Positions 11,771-24,885 of a stretch of 64,000 nucleotides of DNA are shown here, one piece after another (positions within the stretch are counted from its first letter, which is position 1; each line of letters starts with the position of its first letter). Source of the DNA: Desmodus rotundus. Lineage: Eukaryota; Chordata; Mammalia; Chiroptera; Phyllostomidae. Where the stretch lies: contig NC_071392.1 in the NCBI RefSeq assembly GCF_022682495.2, positions 51,733,459 to 51,797,458 of the forward strand, in the 5' to 3' direction. The notes below the pieces were generated by a model, which was not told the DNA's origin, did not search any database, and saw only the letters and a list, made by a program, of their open reading frames with translations. The translations under genes and the position numbers were made by a program.

Positions 11771-14700
11771 ACTAATGATAATTAACCCAACCCAAGCAGC
11801 TGTTACCTGTCAAAAAGTGACATGTTTTTAAAACATGAAACAGCTAATTAACCAAGTCTAAAGAACCTAGAAAAAGGAAAAGTCACAAAAAGCAGCAAAT
11901 AGACACTTCTATTTATGTACCTACAGGCAAAAAATAGAAATCATTACAAAGTTAACATTAAATGTGGCAAAAACACACTGTGTGCATTCTGAAGTAAATG
12001 TGGTAAATACAAATTGAATCTTGAATGGTAGTCTTTATAATAAGATGTCACATGTTGCTCAGGTCTGGACATCAAATGTGCATCCAATATGAAAAGTTAA
12101 TTCTAGCCTCTTGACTATTTTGCATAAAAGCACTCATCCACAGACCATTAGATAAACTTACTGTAAATAACATCTGCCTGTCTTATTTATAAATGAAAAC
12201 TAAGTAATTCCTCTCACATAAATATACAAAAATACTTTCACAACACAGTTCACTGAAGTATTTGTGCCAGACTTCAAAAACCATAAATAAAATGAAAACT
12301 TCCGTATTAGGCACTTAATATAGCATTTCACACTTTTCTGACAGGTATCTTTTATGTTAAGTTAAAAGCAGGCTGAAAGTGAAATTTTAAGGTTTTTTCT
12401 GCTAGCTGTAAACAAAGAACATGGAAAGTGATTCAAAAATACAATTCGCAGAAGTTATTCTACTGCTGCAGCCTACATATCACATTTTAAATAAAAAACA
12501 TTTTTAAAAAATCAAGCAAATTTAATAGTTTCACTTTATAACAAATTTAAATACAAAAAAGGCTTCCATACAATTTGAACTTCCATGGAAAACCACCAGT
12601 GTTAATAAAGAGCAAATCATAATTTTTGTTAAATGTTAATAATTGTGCAAACCTACAAATAAAACCATCAACAGTCTGAATTGAGATGACAGTTAACTGT
12701 GTTTCTATGACAACCTAGTGGAATAGTACAAGTCCTAACTTGCAGCTAAGCAAAGAACAGAGTGACATTTACCCATAGTAGAAAAATGTGTAGCTTTCCT
12801 TTCATAACAATCAACTAACATGGATTTTCACTAAGTGTACACCACTTTTAATTCAAAACAAGTCCTTTAAACCATTGTATAGGATTCTAGAACACTCCAA
12901 AAAATAAATTTCATATCATAGTCATTCTTACTAAATTTTGAACTTAAAACAAAAAAATTACTTTTGGGATAACAAATTAAGGCAATTAAAGACTATAATT
13001 TTGTTATTAACACCCAAGGGTAAATTTGTATGGAGAGAGTCCTCAAGAATATTACACTTTTCATCTGATAATCTCAAATTTGGGTACAAGAACATTTTTT
13101 GTGTTTATGATCAATCTTCATGCTGTTTTACCTTTATCTATATCTTCCACACATAAGTACATTTTAAAAATCATTATTATAGTCCAAATAAACACTTGGA
13201 TTTTACTTTTTAAAAATGTTCATCGCATGAATTCTGGCGGTTAACCAAGATCACTAAATATTCTATTGTTACTATTAATACATAGAACTTAAATTTTTAT
13301 TTCCGGATATCACTTATTAAAATCCAGTTTTGTCTTGTGTTTTTTTTCCCTACAAAATAAAATGATATGAAATAAGACTGCAGGGTAAAAGTAAGATATA
13401 AAGTCCAATTAAATTAGTGAAAAATAGCACCAGTTAGCACTCCTAGAAAATTCATAATCTCACTCTATGGAGATGTCCTTTATCCCATCCAGTTTCACCT
13501 GTGAGAAAGACCTCAGCTGAACATGTAGGAATTTCAATAAGGTGAATGGTTCAGTTCTTCTCATACCATCAACTACATCTGACTAGGACAAATCCTTTTA
13601 ATGAATATCCAATGTTTTAAAGCTAGATATAATAAGGAACACTAACATATTTTAAAAAATTCTTATTGTTAAGAAGATGCAATTTAAACTTCCACAGTGA
13701 AAAAACAAGTATTAATAAAAAGCAAATAAACAATCAAATATGGATATGAAGGTATACAATGAAGTTTTTCCTCCTCTAGAACATTCTCCCTAGAATTCTA
13801 ATTACCTTAAGGAAAATTGAAATTTTCAAAATTATTAGTCAACCTTTTAAGTTTAATATATATAAAAGCCATTAAAGTCTAATATCAGAACATGTGAATT
13901 TTAGAAAATTTTAATTTAAAAAAATTTCCTTTTTACAAATCATAGCCCATGACATACTAAAATATTTCTTTCTGATCACTATTAGAGAAAATAGAGGGAG
14001 AACAACAAAAAAAAGTTGATGTCAAATACAAATAAGATTTTTAAAAAAACCATAATTGAAATTATATTGTAAGTCAATCACATTCAAATTGAATCTCAAA
14101 AACATAACTAACAAATTTTTAATAACAGATCTCTATAACATGGTACTATCAACAAAGTCAACATAGTCAAAAACAACTACCTATCATTGTATAAATCATA
14201 TATAAATAAACTTTTTTTTGGTTGTTTATTATAAATAAAACATTTATTTGAAACTATAATGGTATCAATAAATGTACATGGACAACATAGGACATCTCCA
14301 AATATATCAATCTTGAACTTTTCCAGAAAAGGTAGAAGAGATCTATGATTAGGAAATCTGTATAAAAAAGACCCTACATGTTAAGATTCAAACTTAATTA
14401 AGGACAAATGAAGACTTTAATTAGCTTTGTATTACCACCACCCCTCCTCAGCCCCACTTCCTAAATATATGAATAGCACTTCCTAAAAGGGCATGTTCAA
14501 CTATTAATTATTGTAGGCAACAGTACTATTACAGAAAGATGATTTTACTTACACAAAAAGATGACTGCCTGGTAAGAAAATGGCTTTATATATCCTTCTA
14601 AAATGTCAAAAGATATCAAGAAAATTACATAAACACACTGAGAGAGTAATTTCTGGTGTCCATTAATAACACAAGGTATTTAGCTGCCTCAATGACCAAA

Positions 14701-15031
14701 CTTTTTAAGAAATTGACATAGAAATAACGGAATTCATCTACAATAAAACAATTGTGGTCAAAACTCCCAGGATACCTTTCATTCAGACTGGTGACAGGTA
14801 AGCAATTACATTCATATATTAATGCAAATAATGTTATTAAATTCTTAGTTTTCAAGCAATATTACTATTACTGAAAACATATTAACCTCCCAAAATTAGC
14901 TAAAATTAGGAGCTAGAAAACATAACCTAGATGATATGGGTCTACTTTATCATATATAGAGAAAATTCATAATGAGTCTATTCACATCCACATACTATTT
15001 TAAAAAGCATAAAATACATATGGTTAAATAA
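11771..15031. other. VPS41 intron 2, AT-rich, nothing identified
   Basis: About 3.2 kb of very AT-rich sequence between Ves copy 1 and MER20, without recognisable repeats or open frames of note. Short A/T runs only. Part could be unannotated old LINE sequence. Confidence 0.4.
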
Positions 15032-15246
15032 GTGGTCTTTAACTGGAGTTTATTTTGTGCTCCTGGGACATATATTTGGCAATGTCTGGAGATGTATTTG
15101 TTGTCATACCTGAGTGGGAGGAGATGGTGCTATTGGCATCTTGTGGGTAGAAGCCAGGGATGATGCTAAACATCCTACAATATATAGGACAATCTCCCAG
15201 AACAAAAAAATTACGTGGCCAATAATGAGAAGGCTGAGAAACCCTG
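15032..15246 (+). mobile_element. MER20 (hAT-Charlie MITE)
   Basis: Follows the MER20 pattern: 'gtggtctttaactggag', 'ggcaatgtctggagatgtat', 'ggcatcttgtgggtagaagc', 'gctaaacatcctacaat', ending 'gagaaaccctg'. Near full length, decayed ends. In VPS41 intron 2. Confidence 0.85.
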
Positions 15247-15439
15247 CATCAGATAAATTTCACGAGATTAAATATTGCATAGACATTAAAATATGTTTTC
15301 AAAGACTAATAACAAAGAGAAATGTTCTCAAAACATTTTATTAAGTGAAAAACACAGGTCATAAAACCTGTATTGCACGATTCAAGTTTTACTGAAGAAA
15401 TTTATATACCTATGTGGTGGAGAATCAGAATAACCACTA

Positions 15440-15590
15440 AAACCACAGTAACTATTCTATGCTTCAATTTCTACATCTATAGGATAGAAATGATAATAGG
15501 ACCCATATCACGGAGTTGCTGTGATCATTCCAGAAGACAGCAAATGAAATCACTATTGTGAGCTATTGTCAATATTTTTGAAGTTTTCTA
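15440..15590 (+). repeat. MIR SINE
   Basis: 'tgcttcaatttctacatcta', 'aggatagaaatgataatagg', 'cacggagttgctgtgatcat' follow the MIR core. Confidence 0.62.
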
Positions 15591-16244
15591 AAATAAACGT
15601 GTATATATTTATTACAGAAATAAGTATATGACAAAAATAAATATTATTTTTAAAGCCATTGTTCAGCATCCTCTTCAAAACCTTATCTCTACTGAACTAA
15701 GATACTAATCTCTCAAAGCTGCTTTCCTTACCATAGTACTTGAACTGGAAAAGTGAGAAAAAATTGAGCCTGTAGTAATTGAAGAGCTCTACTTAAGATT
15801 CACAACATATGTAGCCTTCATAAACCCTGGTCTCTCCTTTGCCCTGTAGTATCAGAATTTCATGTTCAACTGAAGGAGGAAAAATAAGGTGAAGGTTCCT
15901 ATGCCCTAAGCCAAATACCATAAACAGGATCTACTCCCATCATTTATTTTATATTGGGAAAGCGTTAAGAATATATAGAAGATAAAAAAGAGAGAGAGAG
16001 AAAGAAAAGCAAATAAGCTTTTTATTTTCTTCAGCCATTTGGAATAACCTCACCAATCTTCCAGATATGCCACTCAGGTGGACAATTCCCACCACTAAAG
16101 CCAACATAACACTCTTTTCCTTTCTTCTCAATATGCCTTGGTGACCACAACATCCTTAGAAGCAGGGTTTATGCCTTTTCATTGTTCTGAACTTCACCTA
16201 ACAAAACTATGGGTATCTAATAAAGACCAGTGAAAACAAAAGTA

Positions 16245-16481
16245 TCATATTTTGCTGTGGATAATGTGCTCCTATGTATAATGCACACCCACATTTTTTG
16301 TGCACTACACACGTAATATTATACCCATGGTTATTATGTAATGGTATTAAGTAATGGTTATTATACGGATTACTGCACCCATGGTATGTAATCATTATAC
16401 CCATGTATAATGCACATCCTTATTTTTCCCTCAAAAATTTATGCAAACAAGTGCACATTCCACACAGCAAAATATGGTGCC
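16245..16481. mobile_element. Palindromic MITE-like DNA transposon remnant
   Basis: Left end tcatattttgctgtggataa and right end cacacagcaaaatatggtgcc are inverted repeats, and inner arms repeat tataatgcacac / gtgcattatacatggg in opposite orientation, so most of the 237 bp folds back on itself. Flanking TA dinucleotides (left 16243-16244, right 16482-16483 area) would suit a Tc1/mariner-type element, but the superfamily is not secure. Confidence 0.65.
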
Positions 16482-18089
16482 TAGTAACAACAGACCAAAT
16501 TACTAGTAAGAAGCTTTCCTAAGACACTCTCATTGAGATTTCCACGCAAGAAAATTCAAATCATACAATATCAGCCAAAAGGAACCTGAAAGACCATCTG
16601 AACTATGCAGTATTTTACAGACAGGGAGGTATCAAAGAAAGGGAAGGGGGTTGCTATTTTGTAACAGTATAAATTAGAATTATAGATAAATGTACAGAAA
16701 TGAAGCTCTATCATCTTCTAACATCAGTAGCAAAGAGGTCCTGCAAACTAAATTTTCATGAAAATTTACATTTATTTATAATTTATATGTTTATTCTCAT
16801 ATAAAAAAGAAAATGCTACAATTCTCAGGATTATTTTATGTTTTAGAGGAGATTAAATACCTCCGAAGCATTTTCAATTGTACATTCGTAATCTAGGTGC
16901 AAAGAAGCACCTTGCTGGCCACCCCCATCAAAACCTCTGTTAGCTTCTCAAAAGTTTCTATGAAGAAACAAATAAAGATAAAAATCTACAATAGCAATAA
17001 AAATTAAGATAAATGGTTATCAAAATCCAGGAGAAGCTAATACTTATGTTTAATATGAATTAGAATTCATGACACACCTTGATTTGTTTGATGAAAACAT
17101 AAACCACCTGAATAAAAGGTAGAAAGATGCTTTGTATCAACCGCCACATCCAAAACTTGGAGCCTGCCTCTCTCAACTGAGCAGACACCCACCTCACCTT
17201 GGGCCCTGTCCTTCAAGAGGAGGTGACTATCTGCAGCCTCACCCGTTGTTTCTCCATACCAGCACTTTCAGCCGGGGCTACCAATTACCTACATCTTTCT
17301 TCTACTAGCAAAGGCACCAGTCCGTAGTAGCTGGGCAGTGCATTATCAATGGTCTAGGAGTCCTCCCATAACCACTGCAGGAGCATGAGAACAGTGACAG
17401 CAGGAAGATGGGCACTGCAGGGAACCAAAGAACACTAACAAAGTCAAAGCAAAAATGCATTAATAAACCAGAGAACTGAATAATTATTAAGTCTAAGGAT
17501 GAATACTTTTTAAACACAAATGGAATAAAATAACCACAGAATAAACTAAGAAAAGTCAAAACACTATAGCTTATCTCCTGCAGAAAGGCCTGGACAGTTC
17601 TAGCAGCAAGCTCTATTAATGACTCTCAAAGAACAGAAAATTTGTAAGCTATTTAACCTATCACATAACAAGAAGATATTAAAAACTTCTCAATCGTTTT
17701 TAAACCCTGATATTGGAACTCCCAAAGTATGTCAAAGGGAAAAAACAGACAGTTTAGTCACCTCATGTAAGAATTCAAATGTGCAAAGTCTAAATAGAAT
17801 TTCATAAATTAAATCCAGGCTGCAGAGAAAGAAATGCCTTCAAGTCTTGACAGCAAGTAATCAAGCCCTAATTGTCAGGTGTGATTATCATTTAACCAAC
17901 ATTCTTGAACAATTATTGCAAAAGAGACACACATTTTTCTAAAAATATAGCCCCTGACAGTACCTGCAGTTTCAGTACAACTATTTTTGATATGTTTCCC
18001 TTGTTAGATGTACTTTATTCCCAAACCCTGAGAAATAAAGCCTAATGAAAAGTGCTAAGGGAACAAGATCATTCAATCACATTATTTAC
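16482..18089. other. VPS41 intron 2, nothing identified
   Basis: Unique-looking intronic sequence. The GC-richer part at about 17140-17420 has an 84-codon minus-strand frame (17305-17559) without homology that I recognise. Confidence 0.35.
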
Positions 18090-18573
18090 TGTATTAGTTT
18101 CCCATATCTGCTATAACAAATTACAATAGACTCAGTGGCTTAAAACAACATCAATTTGCAGTCTTACAGTCCAATAGAGATCTCAATGGGCTAAAATCAA
18201 GATACTAGCAATCTGCATTCCTCTGGAGGCTCTTGGGGAGAATCCATTTACTTGACCTTTCCAGCTTTTATAAGCTACCTGAATTCCTTGTCTATGGGTC
18301 TCCTCCTCCCTCTCTACCTTCAAAGCCAGCAAGGGTGAGTTGAGTCCTTAATCACATCACTCTAACCTCTACCTCCCTCCTCTACTGGTAAAGACCTTGT
18401 GACTAAACTTGCCCAGCCTGGATAATCCAGGATAATCTCCCTTTCTTAAATTCAGCTGATTAATAAACTTAATTCCATCTGCAACCTTAATTTCCCTTGC
18501 CACAACATATACACACATCCTAGGAATTAAGACATAGGCATCTTGGGGAGACCACTATTCTGCAACCAATTAC
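18090..18573 (+). mobile_element. ERVL-type solo LTR (MLT2-like), old
   Basis: Starts TGTATTAGTTTCCCATATCTGC and 'agtggcttaaaacaaca', continues 'ggataatccaggataatctc', 'attccatctgcaacc', and ends near 'accactattctgcaacca'. Same class as the LTR at 8093-8625 but a different subfamily. No retroviral coding sequence attached. Confidence 0.65.
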
Positions 18574-18959
18574 TAAGAATAGTATAAGAATCAGAGAGAA
18601 TAAAAATAATGGTGGGCTATGGAACTGGATGCCCCAAACCAAACCCAAAGCTAAAAGCCAGTACTAACTTGTTTGTCCTTAAATTAAATCAAAATACTTT
18701 CAAGGAATAAAACAGTTCTCTGCTTGAGTGAGGAGGCCAGGAGTGGTCCCTGATATCTATTTTTGATGAAGGGACTCTCAAAAGCCCAGTTTTACCATTC
18801 CCAAAATAAAGACATAATGCTAGTTAAGTATAGTTGTTGTGAGAATTACTGAAATCGATCCATTTACTCACTCATGCGCAGCTCTGCTAGTGAGACCATA
18901 GTGACAGGGTCCCTGCCCTCATGAAAGTACCTGGCATAGAACTGGACAAATAATAAAAC

Positions 18960-19035
18960 AGCATCAACCACATGCTTAATGAATGCCTTCTAAAACAGGC
19001 ATAGTGCTAAATACATATCACCTCCTTTAACAGTT
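18960..19035 (-). repeat. MIR fragment
   Basis: 'aacaggcatagtgctaaata' and 'catatcacctcctttaacag' match a short reverse MIR segment. Confidence 0.45.
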
Positions 19036-19299
19036 ATTCAACAAATGTGTCCCTTATGAGCATTCTAGATGTCACCATTTGAAAATATACAGTAAAGAAT
19101 TTCCTAGAGCATCAAAAACATTTTGCCAACCCAATCTCTCTTGTGCCCATTCCAGCCAGGTCCTACCAGCACCCTAAACATCATGAGTTACCACAACTGC
19201 TTTTGTGAGGATCTCAATGGCCTCAGCTTTGCAGATCCAAGGATGAATCCCTGGAGCTCAACTGATTCCTCCTCTCAGGAGCATTTTGCACAGTTGACC

Positions 19300-20390
19300 A
19301 TGCTCTTCTTCTGAGTTGCATTCCACCCTTACCTTCTTAGACACCACTCTCATTCTGTTCTCTTCCTACCTCACTGACTACTCGTTTTCAGTCTCCTGTG
19401 CTGATTTTCCATCATGAACGAGATGCTGCAGTACCCTTGATGATCAGGCAGCACACCTCTTATTCATCTGACCTCATGCCCTAAATGACCTCAATCCAGT
19501 TTCATGGTTTTAAACACACATAAATACTGACTAAAATTCTCGCCAGCTCAGACCTGCACTAGTATTCTTCATCCAGCTACCTGCCTGACATTTCTACCTG
19601 GATGTTTAACTGACATCTCCAACTTAAAATACCCACACTGAAACTCCTAATATGCCCCCCACCACCAACACCTCACCCTGAACGTCAAAACCAGTGACAG
19701 CCAGTCTTCACCTACCTCAGTTAACAACTCTACCTTTCTAGTAGGTCAGCCTTGAATACTCTTTCACTTACACCCCCACATCCTAGACAAGAAATATATT
19801 GACTCCACTTCAAAATACTCTAAATCCTTTATTACCTCTACCTAGAGTTCAGCCAAAGCCTCCTGATTGTGCTGCTTCCTACTTGCCACCTCTCCCACCC
19901 CTGTTTTTTTTTTTTCAAACAGCACCCAGAGTGACCTTACTAAAACAATGACTCTCCAATGGATTCCCATCTTACAGTAAAAACTGCAATCTGTAATTGA
20001 CTTACAGGCTCTATGTTCTTGGCCTCTCATTACTTCATTTCCTACCACACAGCTCCAGCCCCAGTCACATCCTGAGAGATGTCTAGCATGACCCCACTTG
20101 ACAATACTGCATTTGCTCTTGCTTTTCCCTACAAGACCTTCCCCCAAAATATTTACTCAAATGTCTTCTTCTTAGAGAGGCACTACCTGACCAGGACAAA
20201 CAGTACCTCCTCAGCCCACTCTATAGGCCTCTTAATCAATGTTATTTTTTTATTATCTACAACATTTATCACCACCTGATATAACTATATATGTTTTTGC
20301 CTATTGTCTCCCTCCTTCATCAAGTACTGGTGTATGTTAGCACCCAGAGATGGAAGTACTCAATAAATATTTGCTGAAGGAATATAATAA
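19300..20390 (+). repeat. L2 LINE, 3' region
   Basis: Collinear with the L2 3' end: 'ctcattctgttctcttcctacctcactgac', 'gtttcatggttttaaacac', 'cctgacatttctacctggatg', 'cagcacccagagtgacctta', 'ctctccaatggattcccatc', 'aacatttatcaccacctgat', ending 'aagtactcaataaatatttgctgaa'. Over 1 kb, long for an L2 fragment. A T-run at about 19904 is internal. Confidence 0.82.
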
Positions 20391-22208
20391 TAATCAATCA
20401 GTCTATTTTGGACTGCTTAAATAATTTTTCTCCTAGGTAGTAAAATTAAATTCTGTTCAAAGATATATCATACCAGAGTCATGTTTATCTTTCCAATCTC
20501 TAACAAATGGCAGAAATACAGGTTCACTAATCTGTACTGCATCCAGAAAGTTTCTACTAAGTTTCCAAACATATAATTTTTATAATATATGCTTCGAAGG
20601 GAATGTTTATCCATGCCTGAAGGACGCAATAATCAGCAGAACCTGTTAATATTAATAGCTCATTAAATGAAAAAGCAAATTTTTAACTCAAATGTATTTG
20701 GAAGAATATATAATAATTCTGTGGTCTATTTTTCTCAGCAATCAATCTCCTAACAAAGCACATTACCATTTTAGTTACCAGTTGCCATAACTTTGTTTAT
20801 TAAAACTAATTATGTAAAGAATCCATTTATGTTTCACTAAATGATTCACAATGTTCTACCCAGGTAAGATAAATTATTTTTGTGTGATGTATTTTCTGAT
20901 TAACAAAAGTTATTTACTGATTTCTCATAATGATTGATTTCCATTTTAACAAAACTGATAAAGAACACTCCTTGTGACTGATGCGTCTAGAAGTAGCATT
21001 TTAATATTAATTTCTCATATATATTGCATGCAGGTTTATTTTAAAGACCTATTTGTCAGTCCATTTGGTTTACAGAAATTAATATATATATAACATATTA
21101 AAGGCCTCCTATTTGTAATATTTGCAAGAACTAAGCCAAATATTAATGGACATCTATTCAGGGAGTATGTTTATTAATAACAAAAGTTACAAAGACAGTG
21201 GTAACACTGATTAAGTCTCTGTTATTAGATGCCATGGTCCAGACAAGGGGTACTGTAATTTATATGCAATATGCAATCTTTGCTACAAAGTAACACACTA
21301 CAAGCAGAATAAGCCTTGGTTTAACTACTCAGTTGCTTTCACAAATAATAAAAAGTCACTGGAACCCATACCTGGTACAAAGTAGACCTTATTACCTAAC
21401 AATTTCCATTAGGTACACTCCTCTATTTCCTTGTCACCCCTCTTCAGCCTGATTGGTCTTCCCTTGTTATTCTTCTTTTTGCTGTACAAGTTAATTTTGA
21501 AGTGTTAGGCTAACAATTTGATGCTTCTACTACAAACTTCTCTGTACAACACACTAAACTCTTTTAAGAAAAGGTAAAATATACTTCTACATAAATAATA
21601 TACCAAGAACCTATTCAAAATAAGCAGAATTTTAAAAATATATTTCTCTATGAAAAAGAGCTGCTTCAGTTTCCAGCTATATGAGCAAAGTATTTCATAG
21701 TACACTGGTCCCTACATAAACAGGAAAACATCCTACAGAAAATGATGACATTTCTGTACTGTTGACATAATTTCCTCTCCCTGAACCACTGAATCTACTC
21801 AGAAATAAATCTATTTTCTCTTAAGCCACTATAATTTTGGAACTCTTTGTTATTGCAGCACGGACAGCCTCTCCTGCCTCATACAGTACCTGATAAGACT
21901 GTAAAACATATTAAATGAGATAATCCATGAAAAAGCATTTAACACATAGTAAGTGGACCTGAAAATTGAAGCAATTGATGATTCGTCATTATGTAAATAC
22001 AGTTTTCCTTTAAAATGTGTAAGAACGAATCAGATGTTAGATTTATCTCGCCAGGATTTTTAAGCAGCCATCATAAAAGTGCTTCAATAAGCAATTATAA
22101 ATTACTTTAAAATAAATGAAGTAATAGGATATCTCCACAAAGAAAGAGATGTCATTAAAAATGAAACATTTGTAACTAGAAAATGTAATAACCAAAAGAA
22201 ATAACTCA
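20391..22208. other. VPS41 intron 2, AT-rich, nothing but a MIR fragment
   Basis: AT-rich sequence with one MIR fragment (21895-21985). No exon-like segment found. Confidence 0.4.
21895..21985 (+). repeat. MIR fragment
   Basis: 'aaacatattaaatgagataa', 'tccatgaaaaagcatttaac' and 'acatagtaagtggacc' match the MIR 3' half. Confidence 0.55.
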
Positions 22209-24110
22209 CTGAAGGACTTTCAGCCAAGATAGAGGTGGATACACTGTGCCTCCTCACATAACCAAAAGAAGGACAATAACAAATTTAAAAACAAAAAACA
22301 ACCAGAACTGCCAGAAAATTGAACTGTATGGAAGTCCAACAACCAAGGAGTTAAAGAAGAAACATTCATCCAGACTGGTAGGAGGGACAGAGATGGGTGG
22401 CCAGGGCAAAAATGATGGGCAGCAAGGCAGCAGCTGGAGGACCCGGGTGGGCAGCAGCTGGCGGAGCTGGAGGTCCCACATTTGCGTTAGGATAAACCGG
22501 GAGGAACAACGGGGGAGCGAGACAGCCCACACAATCCAGGCTTCCAGTGTAGGGAAACTAAAGCCTCAAAACCTCTGGCTATAAAAACCTGTGGGGGCTC
22601 CAGCAATGGGAGAAACTCCAAGACTCACAGGAGAGTTCGTTGGAAAGACCCACAGGGTCATTGAACGTACACAAACGCACGCACCCAGGAATCAGCATCA
22701 GAAGGGCCCAATTGCTTGTGGGTAGCAGAAGAAGTGACTGAAAGTTGGCAGAGAGCCGACTAAGAGGCATTGTTCCCTCTCAGATCCCTCCCCCCACATA
22801 CAGTGCCACAACCCACAGCAACCTGGGTTGCCCTGCCCAGGAGAATACTTACTACAAACAGGCAAGCTGAGACAAAAGAATATGTTCTTTGAAATGAAAG
22901 AACAGATCAAAGCTCCAAAAGTAGAACTAAGCAATGAAAAGACAGATAACCTATCAGATGCAGAGTTCAAAACACTCGAAATCATGATGCTCACAGAAAT
23001 GGTTGAGTATAGTCACAAAATAGAGGAAGAAGTGAAGGTTATGAAAAGTGAAATAGAGGAAAATGGACAGGGAACAAACAGTGATGGGAAGGAAACCCAG
23101 ACTCAAATCAACAATTTGGAGCAGAAGGAAGAAAGAACATTCAACCACAAAAGAATGAAGAAACAAGAATTCAAAAAAATGAGGAGAGGCTTAGGAACCT
23201 CCAGGACAACTTTAAATGTTCCAACATCCAAATCACAGGGATGCCAGAAGGAGAAGAGGAAGAAGAGCAAGACATTGAAAAGTTATTTGAACAATAATGA
23301 AGGAGACCTTCCCCAATGTGGCAAAGGAAAGACTTCCAGGAAGTCCAGGAAACCCAGAGAGTCCCAAAAGAGTTGGACCTAAGGAGGAACACACCAAGGC
23401 ACATCATAATTACATTACCCAAGATTAAAGATGAGAGAATCTTAAAAGCAGCAAGAAAAGGAGACAGTTACCTACAAAGGAGTTCCCAGAAGACTCTCAG
23501 CTGATTGCCAAAAAGAAACCTTGCAAGCAAGAAGGGGCTGGAAAGAAATATTCAAAGTCATGAAAGGCAAGGACCTACATCCAAGATTACTCTATCCAGC
23601 AAAGCTATCATTTAGAAGGGAAGGGCAGATATAGTGCTTCCCACATAAGGTCAAGTTAAAGGAGTTCATCATCATCAAGCCCTTATTATATGAAATGTTA
23701 AAAGGACTTACCTAAGAAAAAGAAGATAAAAAATATGAACAGTAAAAATGACAACAAACCACAGCTATTAACAACTGAACCTAAAAAAACTAAGCAAACA
23801 ACTGGAACAAGAACAGAATCACAACAATGAAGAGCACATGGAGGGTTATCAGTGGCAGGGGCAGGAGGAGAATAAGGGAAAAGGTACAGGGAAAAAGAAG
23901 CATAAATGGTAGGTACAAAATAGAGAGGGGGAGGTTAAGCATAGTATAGGAAATGGAAAAGCCAAAGAACTTATATGTACAATCCATGGACATGAGCTAA
24001 GAGGGGGGAATTCTGTTTGGAGGGGGGTGGCAGGGCAGAGAGGAATAAAAGGCAGAAAAAAATGGGACAACTATAATACCATAATCAATAAAGTATACTT
24101 TAGAAAAACA
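22209..24110 (+). mobile_element. HAL1-like (half-L1) retrotransposon, copy 2
   Basis: Starts near 'ttcagccaagatagaggtgg' with an L1-type 5'UTR of about 670 bp, followed by ORF1 (22882-23715), then a purine-rich 3'UTR of about 395 bp with G-runs (gaggggggaa, ggaggggggtgg) and the terminal motif ACAACTATAATACCATAATC at 24067-24086 before AATAAA and an A-rich tail. ORF2 is absent. A target duplication is not convincing (aactcactg on the left against aacactg on the right), so the ends are approximate. It lies within VPS41 intron 2, opposite to the gene. Confidence 0.8.
22882..23715 (+). pseudogene. HAL1/L1 ORF1 remnant, copy 2
   Basis: The homologous start is the ATG at 22882 (MFFEMKEQIKAPKVEL). 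The coiled-coil-rich N-terminal half is open to about residue 90 (LSDAEFKTLEIMMLTEMVEY...). A one-base shift near 23150-23190 moves the true reading to another frame, after which the GMPEGEEEEE, ESQ/TPRHIIITLPKIKDERILKAARKG and HPRLLYPAKLSF blocks follow in order. It ends MLKGLT and a TAA at 23713-23715. Typical full-length ORF1 structure with a few inactivating lesions. Minus-strand frames here are shadows. Confidence 0.8.
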
Positions 24111-24846
24111 AAACAAAAAAAACACTGTATGCAATATCAACACAAATTTAATAGCTATAACCACATCAGTATAGCTCTCTAGCAGGTTATCATAAATATA
24201 TTAATATTGCTCTGAGCTAAAAAAATTAAAATATGTAATTATTATAATCCATCTATATAATTGATGCACTAATTAATCTGTATTGTGCTTCAACTTTTTT
24301 CTTCTGCATAGTCTTGAAAAGGAATTTTTTAAAAAGCCTGTCCTTATATATCACTTGTTTTCCTTAAAATACAATCTTTAATACAACTTAGCTCCCAACA
24401 GCTTTTAAGGTCACTACTTCCCTTTTGATTTTATGAAATAAACCATCGATTCAATGACTCAGAAATTTCAGCAATGAGTACACCATATCTATGAAAAGAA
24501 TGAGGTAAGAATAAATACTGTAGAACCTACAGTGGTTATTTTTTTAAAATATGTTTTTAAAATGTCAAGATTAATTTATAAAACTTAGCATCAATTTTCC
24601 CATGCTCAGGTTAAAATACTGTTCAATACAAGGAGAAAACTTTTTGTTCCTTTTCCTGTCTGTTTTTGAAGATAATTCATTTAACATTTTTAAAGACAAC
24701 TGGCATATTTTTCCCCAAGGCTCGATCACTTATGGCCCCACTTTATCGCCCTAGCCTTGGGAAGGCTATATTTAGCAAGACTGAACACGGTCATGATGAT
24801 AACGTGGTTAGCTAGAAATCCCCAGGCTCCTGAATCACCATCTTAC

Positions 24847-24885
24847 CTCAGACTCATCGGTAGATTCTTCAAGAGACCCGGTTTC
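24847..24885 (-). CDS. VPS41: VPS41 coding exon 2, 39-nt micro-exon (residues 8-20)
   Basis: On the minus strand a polypyrimidine tract and AG acceptor (ccattttccccctctatgct then ttgtag) precede 39 nt encoding ETGSLEESTDESE, followed by a GTAAGA donor (complement at 24841-24846). A plausible branch point (tctgac) lies about 25-30 nt before the acceptor. Both junctions are phase 0, so skipping this exon would preserve the frame and shorten the acidic leader by 13 residues. The peptide is rich in E, S, T and D, with S/T residues next to acidic ones in casein-kinase-2-like contexts (inference). It matches VPS41 residues 8-20. The small size makes it easy for gene finders to miss. Confidence 0.95.

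Noticed and set aside
22209..24110. Interpretation of HAL1 copies as processed pseudogenes of a host gene
   Set aside because: Order of ORF1 blocks, L1-type 5'UTR start and multi-copy 3'UTR identify L1-derived elements.
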